Positions 23,950 through 25,430 of a stretch of 25,430 nt of DNA are shown one piece after another (position 1 is the stretch's first letter; each line of letters opens with the position of its first letter). The notes under the pieces are model-generated. The model searched no databases. It was given only the letters and a program-made list of their open reading frames with translations, and was not told the DNA's origin. This DNA comes from Bacteroidales bacterium UBA4284 (GTDB lineage: Bacteria; Bacteroidota; Bacteroidia; Bacteroidales; UBA932): the NCBI GenBank assembly GCA_002395925.1, contig DGVM01000214.1, positions 1 through 25,430 on the forward strand. The letters run 5' to 3'. The translations under genes and the position numbers were made by a program.

Positions 23950-25010
23950 AACGCCGTTCTTTTCTCAAAGGTGCCGCGCTTGCAGGTGCCGCAGCAACGA
24001 TCGGTCCCCTGCTCGACGCCTGCTCTACACGCAGGGAAGGACCCGAATCGACAAATCCCGAACCTGCACGCAACTTTACTTACAGGCCCGACGGCACGTT
24101 CACGCTGCTTCAGTTCACCGACACCCACTACATAGCCGGCGACCCCAGGTCGGAGCGTGCCATGCAATGCGTCTGCGAGGCGCTCGATGCGGTAAAGCCC
24201 GACCTTGTAATCCATACCGGCGACATACTCTTCGGACGCCCCGACATAGAATCCGCGCTGGAAATACTCAGGCCGATTTCTGAAAGGGGCATACCGTTCG
24301 CCGTCGCGCTCGGCAATCACGATTCGCAATTCGGAAGTCCCCGCGAAGACGTGTTCGCCGCAATACGCAGTCTGCCCGGATGCGTCAATACAGCCCCGAA
24401 AGAAGGCGTTTACGGTTGTTCCAACGATGTTCTTACCCTCAGCGGGGCGAACGGACTGCAGCGGGCCTTCTATATCTTCGATTCAATGGATGCCGTAGTG
24501 CTCAAGGGCGAAGAAGAAATACACAGCTACGACTTCATCCGCCACAGCCAGATAGGCTGGTACAGGGATTGGAGCGTCCGCCTTCGGGAAGCGCGCGGAG
24601 GAGCCCCCCTCCCCTCCCTGGCATTTTTCCACATTCCCCTTTGCGAAGTCGCAGAAGGCCTTGCGGACCAGAATCATACGCTTATCGGCAACAATTGCGA
24701 ACCGCCCTGTCCTTCGAGGGTGAACAGCGGACTGCTCGCCCAGTTCCGTGAGATGCAGGACGTCGAGGCAATCGTAACAGGCCACGACCACGACTGCGAC
24801 TACGCCCTTAAGTACGGTCCGATGTACTACATATACGGACGATTCAGCGGATGCGACACCGTTTACAACCATCTTGGGCGCTCAGGAGCATCCGAGCCCA
24901 GAGTTTCCGGATGCCGCGTTTTTGAATTCCGCGACCGCACTCCCGGCTTCCGCACATGGATACGCCTGCTGGGAGGTGAAGTCCAGCAGGAGCTGAACAT
25001 CAGACCATAA
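23946..25010 (+). CDS. Calcineurin-like metallophosphoesterase, exported
   Basis: A 354-residue protein with a twin-arginine-like signal (KRRSFLKG) and a possible lipobox (LLDAC, Cys26). The two-metal phosphoesterase motifs are complete and in order: FTDTHY (Asp59, His61), HTGD (Asp93), GNHD (Asn124, His125), FFHIP (His229) and TGHDHD (His280, His282). It should hydrolyse phosphomonoesters or diesters outside the cytoplasm. Basic residues (TRRE) follow Cys26, so it is likely kept in the periplasm. The frame is open upstream to 23628 inside the DUF5009 gene, but the signal peptide and the ATGA overlap fix the start at 23946. Removing phosphate from a NAGPA product is a plausible job, not a demonstrated one. 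Confidence 0.92.
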   Translation: MKRRSFLKGAALAGAAATIGPLLDACSTRREGPESTNPEPARNFTYRPDGTFTLLQFTDTHYIAGDPRSERAMQCVCEALDAVKPDLVIHTGDILFGRPDIESALEILRPISERGIPFAVALGNHDSQFGSPREDVFAAIRSLPGCVNTAPKEGVYGCSNDVLTLSGANGLQRAFYIFDSMDAVVLKGEEEIHSYDFIRHSQIGWYRDWSVRLREARGGAPLPSLAFFHIPLCEVAEGLADQNHTLIGNNCEPPCPSRVNSGLLAQFREMQDVEAIVTGHDHDCDYALKYGPMYYIYGRFSGCDTVYNHLGRSGASEPRVSGCRVFEFRDRTPGFRTWIRLLGGEVQQELNIRP

Positions 25011-25024
25011 CGTGATGAAACTTT

Positions 25025-25058
25025 CCTGCAGAAGGATGAAACTTCTGCAGGATTTTTC
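25025..25058 (+). terminator. Terminator at the end of the locus
   Basis: CCTGCAGAAG (25025-25034) pairs perfectly with CTTCTGCAGG (25042-25051), a 10-bp stem with a 7-nt loop, followed by ATTTTTCC. It separates the phosphoesterase from rpoD. Confidence 0.88.
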
Positions 25059-25086
25059 CGTATATATTGTGCAGTAATGTAATTCT

Positions 25087-25430
25087 ATGAGACAGTTAAA
25101 GATTACAAAATCCATCACCAACCGCGAAAGCGCCTCCCTGGACAAGTACCTCCAGGAGATTGGCCGGGAGGAGCTCGTGAGCCCCGAAGAAGAAGTGGAA
25201 CTCGCACAGCGTATACGCAAAGGCGACCAGGCAGCCCTCGAAAAGCTCACCCGCGCAAACCTCCGTTTCGTGGTTTCCGTAGCAAAACAGTATCAGAATC
25301 AAGGACTCAGCCTTCCCGACCTCATAAACGAAGGCAACCTCGGCCTCATCAAGGCCGCAGAGAAGTTCGACGAAACCCGCGGATTCAAATTTATATCCTA
25401 TGCAGTCTGGTGGATACGCCAGAGCATCCT
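25087..25430 (+). CDS. rpoD: RNA polymerase primary sigma factor RpoD (5' part)
   Basis: The first 114 codons are present; the gene runs off the window. The start [14 protein letters not shown] and the following [29 protein letters not shown] are characteristic of the short (about 290-residue) primary sigma factors of Bacteroidales, which lack most of region 1.1. Region 2 follows with [42 protein letters not shown] and [11 protein letters not shown], covering core binding and -10 recognition. This factor reads the TAnnTTTG boxes listed here. No convincing box of that type was found in 25059-25086, so its promoter is not assigned. Confidence 0.97.
   Translation, partial: MRQLKITKSITNRESASLDKYLQEIGREELVSPEEEVELAQRIRKGDQAALEKLTRANLRFVVSVAKQYQNQGLSLPDLINEGNLGLIKAAEKFDETRGFKFISYAVWWIRQSI

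Noticed and set aside
1..25430. tRNA, rRNA or riboswitch genes
   Set aside because: I saw no cloverleaf, rRNA-like or known riboswitch sequence in the intergenic gaps, most of which are very short.

Overview
The window comes from a GC-rich member of the Bacteroidota, most likely order Bacteroidales. The signs are a SusC/SusD pair, BACON and DUF5018 surface lipoproteins, an RpoD start typical of the phylum, many lipoprotein signal peptides, and TAnnTTTG-type -7 promoter boxes in place of E. coli-type promoters. I cannot assign a genus.

Layout. (1) 122-3574, minus strand: an N-acylglucosamine 2-epimerase (AGE) gene followed 3 nt later by a GH3 beta-glucosidase-type lipoprotein. Diverging from them at 3636 is an MFS sugar porter. 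(2) 4975-7253: an L,D-transpeptidase (minus), whose 3' end overlaps the porter gene, diverges from a two-gene operon made of a PAP2/class A acid phosphatase and a lipoprotein with an internal duplication. (3) 7254-7966: a gene-free stretch holding two inverted copies of a GC-rich structured repeat around the C-terminal remnant of a transposase. (4) 7967-25010: a polysaccharide-utilisation-type locus. It has a DUF4434 lipoprotein (minus), then on the plus strand SusC, SusD, a DUF5018 lipoprotein, a phosphodiester glycosidase (NAGPA domain), a GHL10-type hydrolase and a BACON/propeller lipoprotein, closed by a terminator. A second GHL10 paralogue, an exported FAD-dependent oxidoreductase, a DUF5009/HGSNAT (NagX-like) membrane protein and a metallophosphoesterase follow and end at another terminator. 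(5) 25087-end: the start of rpoD.

How the genes may work together. The SusC/D pair and two or three surface lipoproteins would capture and import a glycan. The degrading enzymes are not standard polysaccharide lyases or hydrolases but NAGPA, two GHL10 proteins, DUF4434, a FAD enzyme and a phosphoesterase. NAGPA (GlcNAc-1-phosphodiesters in the animal enzyme), NagX/HGSNAT (amino-sugar acetylation or transport) and AGE (GlcNAc/ManNAc) all lean towards an amino-sugar polymer with phosphodiester bonds. That substrate is inference. No transcriptional regulator lies in the window.

The most unusual non-coding feature is the inverted pair at 7339-7909. Loop sequences are conserved between the two copies, while at least two stems differ in sequence but keep base pairing, as expected of a selected DNA or RNA structure.
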